From Cupriavidus sp. EM10 (GTDB taxonomy: Bacteria > Pseudomonadota > Gammaproteobacteria > Burkholderiales > Burkholderiaceae), in contig NZ_CP076060.1 of NCBI RefSeq assembly GCF_018729255.1, positions 2,542,001 through 2,606,000 of the forward strand: a stretch of 64,000 nucleotides of DNA, given 5' to 3'. Shown here piece by piece: positions 9,404-19,420 of this stretch. Numbering within the stretch: position 1 is the first letter of the stretch; every line of letters starts with the position of its first letter. The translations under genes and the position numbers were made by a program. Below the pieces are notes generated by a model that searched no databases, was not told the DNA's origin, and saw only the letters and a program-made list of their open reading frames with translations.

Positions 9404-9434
9404 TGGAAAAAAAGCGCCTGCATCGCAGGCGCTT
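9404..9434 (-). terminator. Intrinsic terminator of alaS
   Basis: Perfect 10-bp stem (9412-9421 with 9425-9434, 3-base loop), with a run of A on the + strand at 9407-9413 that is the T tract when read on the minus strand. It lies 36 bases past the alaS stop. Confidence 0.88.
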
Positions 9435-9470
9435 CTCTCACAGTTCAAACAGCCTCAGGCCATGCAGGCA

Positions 9471-12095
9471 TCAGACCTTGGCCGACACCCACTCCGACAC
9501 GCCGGCCAGGGCCTTCGACAGACCGGCCGGGTCAGTACCGCCGGCCTGGGCCATGTCCGGACGGCCGCCGCCCTTGCCGCCGACCTGCTGGGCGACAAAG
9601 TTGACGAGCTCGCCAGCCTTGACCTTCGACGTGGCGTCAGCCGTCACGCCGGCGATCAGGCTGACCTTGCCGTCGGCCACGGCAGCCAGCACGATGGCGG
9701 CGCTCTGGAGCTTGTCCTTGAGCTTGTCCATCGTCTCGCGCAGCGTCTTCACGTCGGCACCCTCGAGCTGGGCGGCCAGCACCTTCAGGCCCTTGATGTC
9801 CACGGCCTGCGAGGCGAGTTCATCGCCCTGCGACGACGCCAGCTTGCTCTTGAGCTTCTCCAGTTCCTTTTCCAGCGCGCGGACCTGGTCCTGCACCTGG
9901 CCGATGCGCGGCACGATTTCCGACGGCTGGGCGCGCAGCGCGGCAGCGGCTTCGTTCAGGCGTGCATCGAGCGATTGCAGGTAGTGCAGCGCGTTGTCGC
10001 CGGTAATGGCTTCCACGCGGCGGATGCCCGCAGCCACGCCGGCTTCCACGACGATCTTGAACAGGCCAATATCGCCGGTACGCGTCACGTGGGTACCGCC
10101 ACACAGTTCCTTCGACGTGCCGATCGACAGCACGCGCACATCGTCGGCGTACTTCTCGCCGAACAGCGCCATGGCGCCACTCTTGACTGCATCGTCGAAC
10201 GGCATGACGGCGGCCACCGTCGGCGCGTTGGACAGGATCTCGGCGTTGACGATTTCCTCGATCTGGCGGATCTGGTCATCGGTCACCGGGGCGTTGTGCG
10301 AGAAGTCGAAGCGCGTCTTGTCCGGATCGACCAGCGAGCCCTTCTGCTGCACGTGGGTGCCCAGCACCTCGCGCAGTGCCTTGTGCATCAGGTGGGTAGC
10401 CGAGTGGTTGCGCACCGTGCGGGCGCGGCGGACCGCATCGACCTGTGCCGCGACCTTGTCGCCCACCTTGAGTGCGCCGTTGGTCAGCGTGCCCTGGTGG
10501 CCGAACACGTCAGCCTGAATCTTCGTGGTATCGGCCACGTTGAAGACGGCCGGGCCCGCTACCAGCGTGCCCTGGTCGCCAACCTGGCCGCCGGATTCGG
10601 CGTAGAACGGCGTGTTGTTCAGCACGACCACGCCGGTCTGGCCCGGCTGCATCGTGTCGACCGAGGCGCCATCGACGTACAGCGCGGTCACGCTCACGTC
10701 TTCCATGCTCAGGGCATCGTAGCCGTGGAACACGGTCTTGTCGCCCGTGTATTCCAGTCCGGCGGCCATCTTGAACTTGCCGGCGGCGCGGGCCTGCTCG
10801 CGCTGGCGCGTCATCGCGGCGTCGAAGGCGGCTTCGTCCACCGTGATTTCCTGCTCGCGCGCCACGTCCTGCGTCAGGTCCAGCGGGAAGCCAAACGTGT
10901 CGTGCAGCTTGAACGCCAGTTCACCGTCCAGCACCTTGCCGCCGCCAGCCTTCAGCGTGGCCACGGCGCCGTCCAGGATCGACATGCCGTTTTCGATGGT
11001 CTCAAAGAAGCGCTCTTCCTCGGCCTTCAGCACTTCCACCACGCGGCTCTCGGCTTCGGCCAGTTCCGGATAGGCTTCGCCCATCTGCGCCACCAGGTCC
11101 GGCACCAGCTTGTGGAAGAACGGCGTCTTCTGGCCCAGCTTGTAGCCGTGGCGGATGGCGCGGCGCACGATGCGGCGCAGCACGTAGCCGCGGCCTTCGT
11201 TACCCGGGATCACGCCGTCGACGATCAGGAACGAGCAGGCGCGGATATGGTCGGCGATGACCTTCAGCGAATTCTGGTTCAGGTCTGCGACATGCGTCTC
11301 GCGGCCGGCGGCCTTGATCAGTGCCTGGAACAGGTCGATCTCGTAGTTGCTGTGCACGTGCTGCAGCACGGCGGCAATCCGCTCCAGGCCCATACCGGTG
11401 TCCACGCACGGCTTGGGCAGGCGCGTCATGTTGCCCTGCTCGTCGCGGTTGAACTGCATGAACACCAGGTTCCAGATCTCGATGTAGCGGTCGCCGTCTT
11501 CCTCGGGCGATCCCGGCGGGCCGCCCCAGACTTCGGGACCGTGGTCGTAGAAGATTTCCGAGCACGGGCCGCACGGGCCGGTGTCGGCCATCTGCCAGAA
11601 GTTGTCCGATGCGTAGCGCGCGCCCTTGTTGTCGCCGATGCGCACGATGCGCTCGGTCGGCACGCCCACTTCCTTGGCCCAGATGTCGTAGGCCTCGTCA
11701 TCCTCGGCGTACACGGTCACCCAGAGCTTCTCGGCCGGCAGCTGGTAGACCTTGGTCAGCAGTTCCCAGGCGTACTGGATGGCATCGCGCTTGAAGTAGT
11801 CGCCGAACGAGAAATTGCCCAGCATCTCGAAGAACGTGTGGTGACGTGCCGTATAACCCACATTCTCGAGGTCATTGTGCTTGCCGCCGGCGCGGACCGA
11901 GCGTTGCGACGACGTGGCGCGCGAGTACGGACGCTTGTCGGTGCCCAGGAACACGTCCTTGAACTGCACCATGCCCGAATTGGTGAACAGCAGCGTCGGG
12001 TCGTTCGCCGGCACCAGGCTGGACGAGCGGACCACGGTATGGTCCTTCGACGCGTAGAACTGCAGGAACTTGCTGCGGATGTCGGAGACTTTCAT
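9471..12095 (-). CDS. alaS: Alanine--tRNA ligase
   Basis: Cytoplasmic class II aminoacyl-tRNA synthetase charging tRNA-Ala, 874 residues (full length). In order: catalytic core with [13 protein letters not shown] and [14 protein letters not shown], tRNA-recognition domain, editing domain with zinc/active-site motif HSATHLMH and CGGTH, coiled coil, and the C-Ala domain with [22 protein letters not shown] box lies 67 bases upstream on the minus strand and a strong terminator follows. No frame disruption. Confidence 0.98.
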   Translation of the reverse strand: MKVSDIRSKFLQFYASKDHTVVRSSSLVPANDPTLLFTNSGMVQFKDVFLGTDKRPYSRATSSQRSVRAGGKHNDLENVGYTARHHTFFEMLGNFSFGDYFKRDAIQYAWELLTKVYQLPAEKLWVTVYAEDDEAYDIWAKEVGVPTERIVRIGDNKGARYASDNFWQMADTGPCGPCSEIFYDHGPEVWGGPPGSPEEDGDRYIEIWNLVFMQFNRDEQGNMTRLPKPCVDTGMGLERIAAVLQHVHSNYEIDLFQALIKAAGRETHVADLNQNSLKVIADHIRACSFLIVDGVIPGNEGRGYVLRRIVRRAIRHGYKLGQKTPFFHKLVPDLVAQMGEAYPELAEAESRVVEVLKAEEERFFETIENGMSILDGAVATLKAGGGKVLDGELAFKLHDTFGFPLDLTQDVAREQEITVDEAAFDAAMTRQREQARAAGKFKMAAGLEYTGDKTVFHGYDALSMEDVSVTALYVDGASVDTMQPGQTGVVVLNNTPFYAESGGQVGDQGTLVAGPAVFNVADTTKIQADVFGHQGTLTNGALKVGDKVAAQVDAVRRARTVRNHSATHLMHKALREVLGTHVQQKGSLVDPDKTRFDFSHNAPVTDDQIRQIEEIVNAEILSNAPTVAAVMPFDDAVKSGAMALFGEKYADDVRVLSIGTSKELCGGTHVTRTGDIGLFKIVVEAGVAAGIRRVEAITGDNALHYLQSLDARLNEAAAALRAQPSEIVPRIGQVQDQVRALEKELEKLKSKLASSQGDELASQAVDIKGLKVLAAQLEGADVKTLRETMDKLKDKLQSAAIVLAAVADGKVSLIAGVTADATSKVKAGELVNFVAQQVGGKGGGRPDMAQAGGTDPAGLSKALAGVSEWVSAKV

Positions 12096-12161
12096 GTTGT
12101 ATCGGGCGCCTCCCGCGTCGTGGCAGGGCGCAGTCAGTCAGGTTGGATTTGCAAACCGTTG

Positions 12162-12190
12162 ATTATACGGGGAAGCCCCGCCCCCGGGCA
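12162..12190 (-). promoter_or_regulatory. Probable alaS promoter (-10 TATAAT)
   Basis: A perfect TATAAT reads on the minus strand at 12167-12162, 67 bases before the alaS start. The -35 region (about 12185-12190) is a poor match, so strength or activator need is unclear. Confidence 0.5.
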
Positions 12191-12358
12191 CTGGCGCGGC
12201 CCACCCATGCCGGACTCATGCCGGAGCCCCGCCGGGCGTGGCGTCGCCTGTCCGGTTATCGCCCACGGAACACGGGCCGCCGCCCCGCCCCGGAGCATCG
12301 GCCCGGTTGGCCGGTGATAGAGTGCTGGCTCCTTCAGACCTTGCCAGCCGTGACCGCC

Positions 12359-13578
12359 ATGGGAGCCCTCAGCCATCTTCGCGTCCTCGACCTGACCCGC
12401 GTGCTCGCCGGGCCCTGGTGCGCCCAGAATCTTGCCGATTTCGGCGCCGACGTGATCAAGATCGAGCGCCCGGGCGCCGGAGACGACACCCGCATCTGGG
12501 GCCCACCGTGGCTCAAGACGCCCGACGGCCAAGACACGGCCGAGGCCGCCTACTACCTGGCCGCCAACCGCAACAAACGCTCGGTGACCTGCGACATCAG
12601 CACGCCGGAAGGCCAGCAGCTGGTGCGCGACCTGGCCGCCCGGAGCGACGTGGTGCTGGAAAACTACAAGGTCGGCCAACTGAAGAAGTATGGCCTCGAT
12701 TACGAATCGCTCAAGGCCGTCAAGCCGGACATCATCTACTGCTCGGTCACCGGCTTCGGCCAGACCGGCCCGTACGCCCAGCGCCCCGGCTACGACTTCA
12801 TCATCCAGGGCATGGGGGCTTCATGAGCCTGACCGGCGAGCGCGACGACCTGCCCGGCGGCGGCCCGCAGAAGGCCGGCGTGGCGATTTCCGACCTGATG
12901 ACCGGCCAGTACGCCACGATTGCCGTGCTGGCCGCGCTGGCCCACCGCGACCGCACCGGCGAAGGCCAGTACATCGACATGGCCCTGCTGGACGTGCAGG
13001 TGTCGATGCTGGCCAACATGAACACCAACTACCTGGCCAGCGGCGTGGCGCCCAAGCGCTGGGGCAATGCCCACCCGAACATCGTTCCCTACCAGACCTT
13101 CCATGCCGCCGATGGCTGGATCATCGTGGCGGTGGGCAACGACGGCCAGTTCCGCAAGTTCGTGACCGCCGGCGGCCGCCCCGAGCTGGCCGACGACCCG
13201 CGCTTTGCCACCAACCCGCAGCGCGTGGCGCACCGCGACGCGCTGGTGCCCATCCTGGCCGAGATGGTGCTGCCGCGCACCCGCGAGCAGTGGATTCTGG
13301 ACCTGGAGCGCGCCGGCGTGCCGTGTGGCCCGATCAACACGCTCGACGAGGTCTTCGAGAACGAACAGGTGCTGGCGCGCGGCCTGCGCGTGGACCTGCC
13401 GCACCCCACGGGCGGCACGGTCAAGCTGGTGGGCAGCCCGATGAAGATGAGCGCCACGCCGCCCGAGGCGCTGCGCCACCCGCCGTTGCTCGGGGAGCAC
13501 ACCGATGTGGTGCTGGACGAGACACTCGGCTACAGTGCCGAACACATCGCCGCCCTGCGTGCCAAGGGTGTGGTCTGA
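12359..13578 (+). pseudogene. CaiB/BaiF-family (class III) CoA-transferase, single-base frameshift
   Basis: Family III CoA-transferase moving CoA between carboxylic acids. It begins GALSHLRVLDLTRVLAGPWC, the family's N-terminus, and has FGADVIKIE at about 39-47. The first frame ends after GYDFIIQGMG at 12826. The normal continuation GFMSLTGE...GGGPQKAGVAISDLMTGQYA is in the next frame and runs to 13578. One missing G in the run at 12814-12818 (5 instead of 6) explains it, and with it restored the protein is 406 residues, normal for the family. Probably an assembly error rather than a dead gene. The acyl substrate is unknown. Confidence 0.9.
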
Positions 13579-13678
13579 CGCGAGAGCGTCGGAATCTGAC
13601 CAGATCTTGACCGCGCCTGCCCTCTGGCGGGCGCACGGGCCGGTGATCATGACGTTTCCCCCCTCACCAGGAGAATGC

Positions 13679-14134
13679 ATGCTGACCGACGCCCTGCTCG
13701 CGTTCCTGCACTTCACGGCCATCTTCGTGCTGATCACGCTGATGGCCGCCGAAGCCGTGGTCCTGCGTCCGGACATGACTCCGGCCGCCGTCCGCCGCCT
13801 GTCGATCTACGACTTCATCTACTTCCTGTCGGCCATGGCCGTGCTGGCCACCGGCCTGCTGCGGCTGTTCTACGGCGCCAAGGGCGTGGACTTCTATATC
13901 CACAATCCGTGGTTCCACGCCAAGATGACGGTGTTCGTGGTGATCGCGCTGTGTTCGCTGCCGCCGACCTTCACCTTTGCCAGATGGCGCAAGCAGTCCC
14001 GGCGGCTGCCGGATTTCGTGCCGACGCCGGCGGAGATCAAGAAGGCGCGCCGCTGGGTGATGATCGAGGCCCATCTGGTGATCCTGCTGCCGCTATGCGC
14101 GGTGATGATGGCCCGGGGCATCGGCATCCGCTAA
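13679..14134 (+). CDS. DUF2214-family membrane protein
   Basis: 151-residue inner-membrane protein with four helices (about 6-26, 47-64, 82-102, 126-148). The conserved pattern around GLLRLFYGAKGVDFY-x-NPWFHAK in the second half of the helical bundle matches DUF2214 proteins of proteobacteria, whose role is unknown. AGGAG precedes the ATG by 5 bases. The family placement is from memory of the motif and should be treated as likely, not certain. Confidence 0.75.
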   Translation: MLTDALLAFLHFTAIFVLITLMAAEAVVLRPDMTPAAVRRLSIYDFIYFLSAMAVLATGLLRLFYGAKGVDFYIHNPWFHAKMTVFVVIALCSLPPTFTFARWRKQSRRLPDFVPTPAEIKKARRWVMIEAHLVILLPLCAVMMARGIGIR

Positions 14135-14207
14135 AAGACATAGACATCCAGGCCGGCGCGCAATGTACGTGCTGGCCGACAGATTCCCAATCTTTTCCAC
14201 GTTCGAC

Positions 14208-15233
14208 ATGCTGAAGACCCTGCTTAAGGCCGCCCTTGCCGCCCTTGCCACCCTGGCCGCCCTGGCCGCCGTGACCCTCACCACGGCTCACGCGGCCCCC
14301 GCCCCCGCCAACTGGCCGACCAAGCCGATCCGCTTCGTGGTGCCCTATCCGGCCGGCGGCCCGCTGGACACCGTGGCGCGTGCCATCGGCGAAAAGCTGC
14401 GCGACAGCCTGGGCCAGCCCGTGGTGGTCGAGAACAAGCCCGGTGCCGGCGGCAACCTGGGCGCCGACTTCGTGGCCAAGCAGCCGGCCGACGGCTACAC
14501 CATCGTAATGGGCGCCGTGGCCACGCACGCCATCAACCCGACGCTGTTCACCAAGATGCCGTACGACCCGGTCAAGGATTTCGCGCCGGTCACGCTGGTG
14601 GCCGACGTGCCGAACGTGCTGGTGATGCATCCGGGCAAGGCGGCCGAGCTGCATATCAACAACGTGCGCGACCTGGTGGAATATGCGCGCAAGCACCCGG
14701 GCAAGCTTGACTATGCGTCGGGCGGCAATGGCAGCGCAGGCCACCTGTCGGGCGAGCTGTTCAAGAGCATGGCGCACATCAGCATGGTCCATATCCCGTA
14801 CAACGGCGCGTCGCCCGCGCAGCTGTCGGTGCTGTCGGGCCAGACCGACCTGATCTTCGACAACCTGGCGTCCGCATCGGCGAACATCAAGGCCGGCAAG
14901 CTCAAGGCCTTTGCCGTGACCACGGCCGGCCGTGCGGCGACGTTCCCGGAACTGCCGACCATTGCCGAAGCCGGCAAGGGCCTGGGGCTGGAAGGCTTCG
15001 ATATCTCCACGTGGTTTGGCGTCCTGGCGCCGGCCGGCACGCCGCGCGATATCGTCGATCGTCTCAATCACGACATCGTGGCCATCCTGAAGACCGACGA
15101 CATGAAGGCGCGCCTGGCGCGTATCGGCGCCCAGCCGGCCCCCACCACGCCAGAGCAGTTCGGCGCGTTGATCCAGCGTGAACTGAAGAAGTACGGTCAG
15201 GTGGTCAAGGTTTCCGGCGCGAAGGTCGACTGA
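14208..15233 (+). CDS. Bug-family TTT substrate-binding receptor
   Basis: Periplasmic receptor of the tripartite tricarboxylate transporter type, 341 residues. A long Ala-rich signal peptide ends at AHA-AP. The mature part starts WPTKPIRFVVPYPAGGPLDTVAR, the Bug signature, followed by VVENKPGAGGNLGADFVAK and ADGYT. No TctA/TctB genes adjoin, so it is an orphan receptor like most of the large Bug sets in Burkholderiales. It may borrow the tctBA channel at 17.4 kb. Its 3' end overlaps the convergent antiporter gene by 29 bases. The ligand is unknown. Confidence 0.93.
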   Translation: MLKTLLKAALAALATLAALAAVTLTTAHAAPAPANWPTKPIRFVVPYPAGGPLDTVARAIGEKLRDSLGQPVVVENKPGAGGNLGADFVAKQPADGYTIVMGAVATHAINPTLFTKMPYDPVKDFAPVTLVADVPNVLVMHPGKAAELHINNVRDLVEYARKHPGKLDYASGGNGSAGHLSGELFKSMAHISMVHIPYNGASPAQLSVLSGQTDLIFDNLASASANIKAGKLKAFAVTTAGRAATFPELPTIAEAGKGLGLEGFDISTWFGVLAPAGTPRDIVDRLNHDIVAILKTDDMKARLARIGAQPAPTTPEQFGALIQRELKKYGQVVKVSGAKVD

Positions 15234-17013
15234 GCGATCCACGGGCCTTGTCCCGCAGGCGCCAGGTGCGGTCCTTGCCGTCCCTGGCGTCCTCCGCCGC
15301 ATTGCGCGGCAGCAGCAATCCCACCTGCGTGATGCGCGGCCCCTCCATGCGGGTCACGGTCAGCCGCAGGCCGGCAATCTCCACCGCATCGCCTTCCACC
15401 GGCGGCGACGGAAATACCGCCAGCATCGCCTGCTCCAGCGTTTGCTCCTGTTGCTCCGGCTGCAGCGCCCGTGTGGCGTAAAGGGCCGCCACGTCGGCCA
15501 GCCGGGCCTGGCCGTCCAGCAGGAAATCGTGCGAAACCTGATCCCAGGCCGGCGGCGTGGCGGGCCGCAGGAACAGGCGCGACAGGCGCGGCATGGCCGG
15601 GCTGGGCGCCAGGATCGACACGATATCCCCCGCGCGCAGCACCGCCTGGTCCAGCGGCACCAGCGCCCCCTCGCGCGCCACCGTCACCAGGCGGCTCCGG
15701 GCCGGCAGTTCCACCTGATCGGCGCGCAGGTCTTCCATCGACGAATTGGGCGCCACCAGGAACTGCATCATCTCCATGCCCGGGGCCCGGATGCCGCGCA
15801 GGCGCTCGCGCGACAGCGGCTCGTCGTACCCCGGCCGCAGCACGCGCGCCAGCCGCGCGGCCAGCGCCACGGAGGTGCCCTGGCACAGCAGGCTGGCCAG
15901 CACCACCGCGAACGCCACGCGGAACAGCAGTCCGGAATCCTCCATGCCCTGCAGCAGCGGGAACAGCGACAGGACGATCGGCACCGCGCCGCGCAACCCC
16001 ATCCAGGCCAGAAAGCCTTTCTCCCGCACGCTGAACCGGAACGGCAGCAGCGCCGCGAAGACCGCCACGGGCCGCGCCACGAACATCAGGAATCCCGCCA
16101 GCGCCAGGGCAGGCACGGCGATGTCCCAGATGCGGTGCGGCGTCACCAGCAGCCCCAGCAGCAGGAACATGGCCGACTGCGCCAGCCAGGCCATGCCGTC
16201 CATGGCACGCATCACGTCCTCGCTGACGGCACGGTCGCGGTTGCCGACCATCATCCCCACCAGATAGACCGCCAGGAAGCCGCTGCCGCCGAATGACTGG
16301 ACGATGGCCCAGATCATGCACCCGCCCGAACAGATCAGGATGGCCTGCAGCCCCTCGGCCACATTGACGCGCTCCATGACGTTGGCCATGCAATAGCCCA
16401 GCCCCACGCCCAGCAGCCCGCCCACCCCGAACTGCACCAGCAACCGCAGCGCCAGCGCGCCGGGCGACAGGCTCTGCGGCGCCGTGATCCATTCGATCAG
16501 AGTCAGGGTCAGGAAAATGGCCATCGGGTCGTTGATGCCCGATTCGATCTCCAGCACGCTGGCCACGCGGTCCTTGAGCCGGATGCCGCTGCTGTTGAGC
16601 AGCGAGAACACCGCCGCCGCGTCGGTGGACCCGACGATGGCGCCCAGCAGCAGCCCGAGCTTCCAGTCGATGCCGAGCATCCATGTTGCAAACAATCCCA
16701 CCAGCACCGCCGTCACCACCACGCCCACCGTGGCCAGCGCCAGCGACGGCTTCAGCGCCACCCGGAACGTGGCAAAGCGCGTGCGCAGGCCGCCGTCGAG
16801 CAGGATCACGGCCAGCGCGATATTGCCCACCAGGAAGCTGAGCCAGGTATTGGAAAAGCGGATGCCGCCCGGGCCATCCACGCCGGCGGCCATGCCCACG
16901 CCCAGGAATACCAGCAGGAATGGCACCCCGAAGCGGGCCGAGAACACCCCGAGCAGGATGCCCAGTGTCATCACCAGGGCGCCAATCAGGACGGCATGGT
17001 CGATGGCTTCCAA
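15205..17013 (-). CDS. K+/H+ antiporter, CvrA/NhaP2 type
   Basis: 602-residue inner-membrane cation/proton antiporter of the CPA1 family. About 12-13 helices occupy residues 1-400, with LLDGGLRT, the ion-site stretch GSTDAAAVFSLL and ESGINDPMAI. A cytoplasmic TrkA-C-like domain (about 405-490) and a C-terminal regulatory domain follow. The architecture and length match NhaP2/CvrA, which expels K+ and helps at low osmolarity. The last 29 bases overlap the 3' end of the Bug gene on the other strand. Confidence 0.92.
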   Translation of the reverse strand: MEAIDHAVLIGALVMTLGILLGVFSARFGVPFLLVFLGVGMAAGVDGPGGIRFSNTWLSFLVGNIALAVILLDGGLRTRFATFRVALKPSLALATVGVVVTAVLVGLFATWMLGIDWKLGLLLGAIVGSTDAAAVFSLLNSSGIRLKDRVASVLEIESGINDPMAIFLTLTLIEWITAPQSLSPGALALRLLVQFGVGGLLGVGLGYCMANVMERVNVAEGLQAILICSGGCMIWAIVQSFGGSGFLAVYLVGMMVGNRDRAVSEDVMRAMDGMAWLAQSAMFLLLGLLVTPHRIWDIAVPALALAGFLMFVARPVAVFAALLPFRFSVREKGFLAWMGLRGAVPIVLSLFPLLQGMEDSGLLFRVAFAVVLASLLCQGTSVALAARLARVLRPGYDEPLSRERLRGIRAPGMEMMQFLVAPNSSMEDLRADQVELPARSRLVTVAREGALVPLDQAVLRAGDIVSILAPSPAMPRLSRLFLRPATPPAWDQVSHDFLLDGQARLADVAALYATRALQPEQQEQTLEQAMLAVFPSPPVEGDAVEIAGLRLTVTRMEGPRITQVGLLLPRNAAEDARDGKDRTWRLRDKARGSLSRPSRRKP

Positions 17014-17377
17014 TCGCGCCTCCTGTCGTCGTTCTTGTGGGGGATATCAGGCCATGCGAAAGCTTTCGCTCCAGCCTTCGATCATAGGTGGCCCGACGGC
17101 GCCGGTCTGTCGGTTTCCGTCCGGCTATGCACCCGGGGCGATGCCCTCCACCGGCGTACCCCCTGCATTTTTCCTTGCGTCGTCAACGACTTACCGAATG
17201 CTTTCAGACGTCTGCGTAGGGACATACCCTGAGGTTGCCACTTAATGAAGACATATGAAAGGTAGCTGAAAGGATGCGCTTTTACCTTCCACCCTGCCGT
17301 GAACGGGGGGCACCCTCGTCGCCGCGATTTCAAGCATTTCAAGCAGTCAAAGCTGTGTCATATCGAGGAGAATCATT
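17014..17377. other. Gene-free gap between antiporter and tctB
   Basis: 364 bases separate the divergent antiporter and tctB genes and should hold both promoters. I see a perfect 14-bp palindrome GCGAAAGCTTTCGC at 17056-17069 near the antiporter start, and GAGGAG at 17365-17370 serving tctB. No convincing -35/-10 pair, RNA gene or short gene is visible. Confidence 0.6.
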
Positions 17378-17839
17378 TTGCGCATACGTAGCCAAAAGGA
17401 CTTTGCCTCCGGCCTGATGTTCATCCTGGTCGGTTTCGGCTTTTCCTTCGTCGCCCGTGGCTATTCCATGGGAACAGCCGCCAAGATGGGACCGGGATAC
17501 TTCCCGTTCTGGCTCGGCATCGTGCTCGCCATTCTTGGCGCGCTGGTACTGTGGGGCTCGCTGTCCGCCAAGGCGGAAGAAGATCACCTGGCCCGCTGGG
17601 ACCTGAAGATCCTGCTGTGGATCCTGGGCTCGGTCGTGCTGTTCGGCCTGCTGCTCAAGCCGCTGGGCATGGTGCTGTCGGTGGTGGTACTGGTGCTGGT
17701 TTCCTCGATGGCCAGCCACGAATTCAGCTGGAAGGGCGCCGTTCTCAACGCGATCATCCTCGTGGTGATCAGCATGGGCGCGTTCGTGTACGGCATCAAC
17801 CTGCAGATGCCGGTGTGGCCGGCCTTCCTGGCAAGCTAA
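17378..17839 (+). CDS. tctB: TctB-family small membrane subunit of a tricarboxylate transporter
   Basis: 153 residues with four membrane helices, the usual size and topology of the small TTT subunit. It starts with TTG: GAGGAG lies 7 bases upstream and no in-frame ATG fits. The signature GTAAKMGPGYFPFWLG follows the first helix. tctA begins 13 bases after the stop, so they form one operon. With TctA and a periplasmic receptor it imports a carboxylate using an ion gradient. Confidence 0.93.
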   Translation: MRIRSQKDFASGLMFILVGFGFSFVARGYSMGTAAKMGPGYFPFWLGIVLAILGALVLWGSLSAKAEEDHLARWDLKILLWILGSVVLFGLLLKPLGMVLSVVVLVLVSSMASHEFSWKGAVLNAIILVVISMGAFVYGINLQMPVWPAFLAS

Positions 17840-17852
17840 GGAGACCGCCCTC

Positions 17853-19353
17853 ATGGAACTGTTAGCCAACCTCGGACTGGGCTTCTCGACCGCCCTGTCC
17901 TTCCAGAACATCGCCTACGCGTTCCTGGGCTGCGTGCTCGGTACGCTGATCGGCGTGCTGCCGGGCCTGGGCCCGCTGGCCACCATCGCGATGCTGCTGC
18001 CCGTGACCTACACGCTGCCCCCGGTGGCCGCGCTGATCATGCTGGCCGGTATCTACTACGGTGCCCAGTACGGCGGCTCGACCACCGCCATCCTGGTGAA
18101 CCTGCCGGGCGAATCGTCGTCGGTGGTGACCACCATCGACGGCTACCAGATGGCACGGCGCGGCCGCGCGGGCGTGGCACTGGCCACCGCTGGCCTGGGC
18201 TCGTTCTTCGCCGGCTGCGTGGCCACGCTGATCCTGGCCGCTTTTGCGGCGCCGCTGTCGGAACTGGCGTTCAAGTTCGGCCCGGCCGAGTACTTCTCGC
18301 TGATGATCCTTGGCCTGATCGGTGCCGTGGTGCTGGCGTCGGGTTCGCTGGTGAAGGCGATCTCGATGATCGTGCTGGGCCTGTTGCTGGGCCTGGTGGG
18401 TACCGACGTGAATTCGGGCGCCGCGCGCTTCTCGTTCGACGTGCCAGAGCTGACCGACGGCCTGAACTTCGTGTCGGTGGCCATGGGTGTGTTCGGCTTC
18501 GCGGAAATCATCGCGAACCTGGAGCAGAAGGAAGCCCGCGAGACCTTCACGGATCACGTGACCAACCTGTTCCCGACCAGGGAAGACTTCAAGCGCATGA
18601 TCCCGCCGTGCTGCGTGGCACGGCACTGGGTTCGGTGCTGGGCATTCTGCCGGGTGGCGGTGCGGCGCTGGCTTCGTTCGCAGCCTACTCGCTGGAAAGA
18701 AGACGTCGAAGTACTCGCATGAGTTCGGCAAGGGCGCCATCGAAGGCGTGGCAGGTCCGGAATCGGCCAACAACGCCGCGGCCCAGACGTCGTTCATCCC
18801 GCTGCTGACGCTGGGTATCCCGCCGAACGCCGTGATGGCGCTGATGGTGGGCGCGATGACCATCCACAACATCCAGCCCGGTCCGCAGGTGATGACCAGC
18901 AACCCGGCGCTGTTCTGGGGCCTGATCGCCTCGATGTGGCTGGGCAACCTGATCCTGATCGTGCTGAACCTGCCGATGATCGGTATCTGGGTGAAGCTGC
19001 TGAAGGTGCCTTACCGCTACCTGTACCCGGCCATCCTGACGTTCTGCTGCATCGGCGTGTACTCGGTCCAGAACACCACGTTCGACGTGTTCCAGACCGC
19101 GGCCTTCGGCATCATCGGCTACCTGTTCATCAAGCTGAAGTGCGAGCCGGCGCCGCTGCTGCTGGGCTTCGTGCTGGGGCCGATGATGGAAGAAAACTTC
19201 CGCCGTTCGCTGCTGCTGTCGCGTGGTGACTTCAGCGTGTTCGTGACGCGTCCGCTGTCGCTGGGCCTGCTGATTGCCGCTGCGGTACTGGTGCTGATCG
19301 TGGCCATGCCGTCGATCAAGGCCAAGCGCGAGGAAGCGTTCCAGGAAGAATAA
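17853..19353 (+). pseudogene. tctA: TctA-family large permease subunit, two single-base frameshifts
   Basis: Main channel subunit of the TTT importer, about 12 helices. The N-terminal half (GTLIGVLPGLGPLATIAMLLP, GGSTTAILVNLPGE) is in the first frame. After RMIP near 18605 a G is missing and LRGTALGSVLGILPGGGAALASF continues in the next frame. Near 18695-18701 an A is missing and HEFGKGAIEGVAGPESANNAA continues in the third. Restoring both bases gives exactly 500 residues, the family length. TAAGGAG overlaps the tctB stop as ribosome site. A strong terminator follows. Two deletions in a conserved permease suggest sequencing error, but real loss is not excluded. Confidence 0.92.
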
Positions 19354-19376
19354 GGACGTTTCACCGCTGTCCAAAG

Positions 19377-19402
19377 AAGGGCGCCCGCGTGGCGCCCTTT
19401 TT
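19377..19402 (+). terminator. Intrinsic terminator of tctBA
   Basis: Perfect 9-bp stem AAGGGCGCC/GGCGCCCTT (19377-19385 with 19391-19399), 5-base loop and T-run, directly after tctA. Confidence 0.92.
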
Positions 19403-19420
19403 CATGGGTACGCCACCGCT

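Noticed and set aside
8736..12317. 1193-codon open frame on + opposite alaS
   Set aside because: Antisense shadow of a highly conserved synthetase; its residues (His/Arg/Val-rich) match no family and GC-rich third positions create such frames.
14214..14275. Short tandem repeat GCCGCCCTTGCC near the Bug start
   Set aside because: It encodes the Ala/Leu-rich signal peptide; the repetition follows from codon bias.
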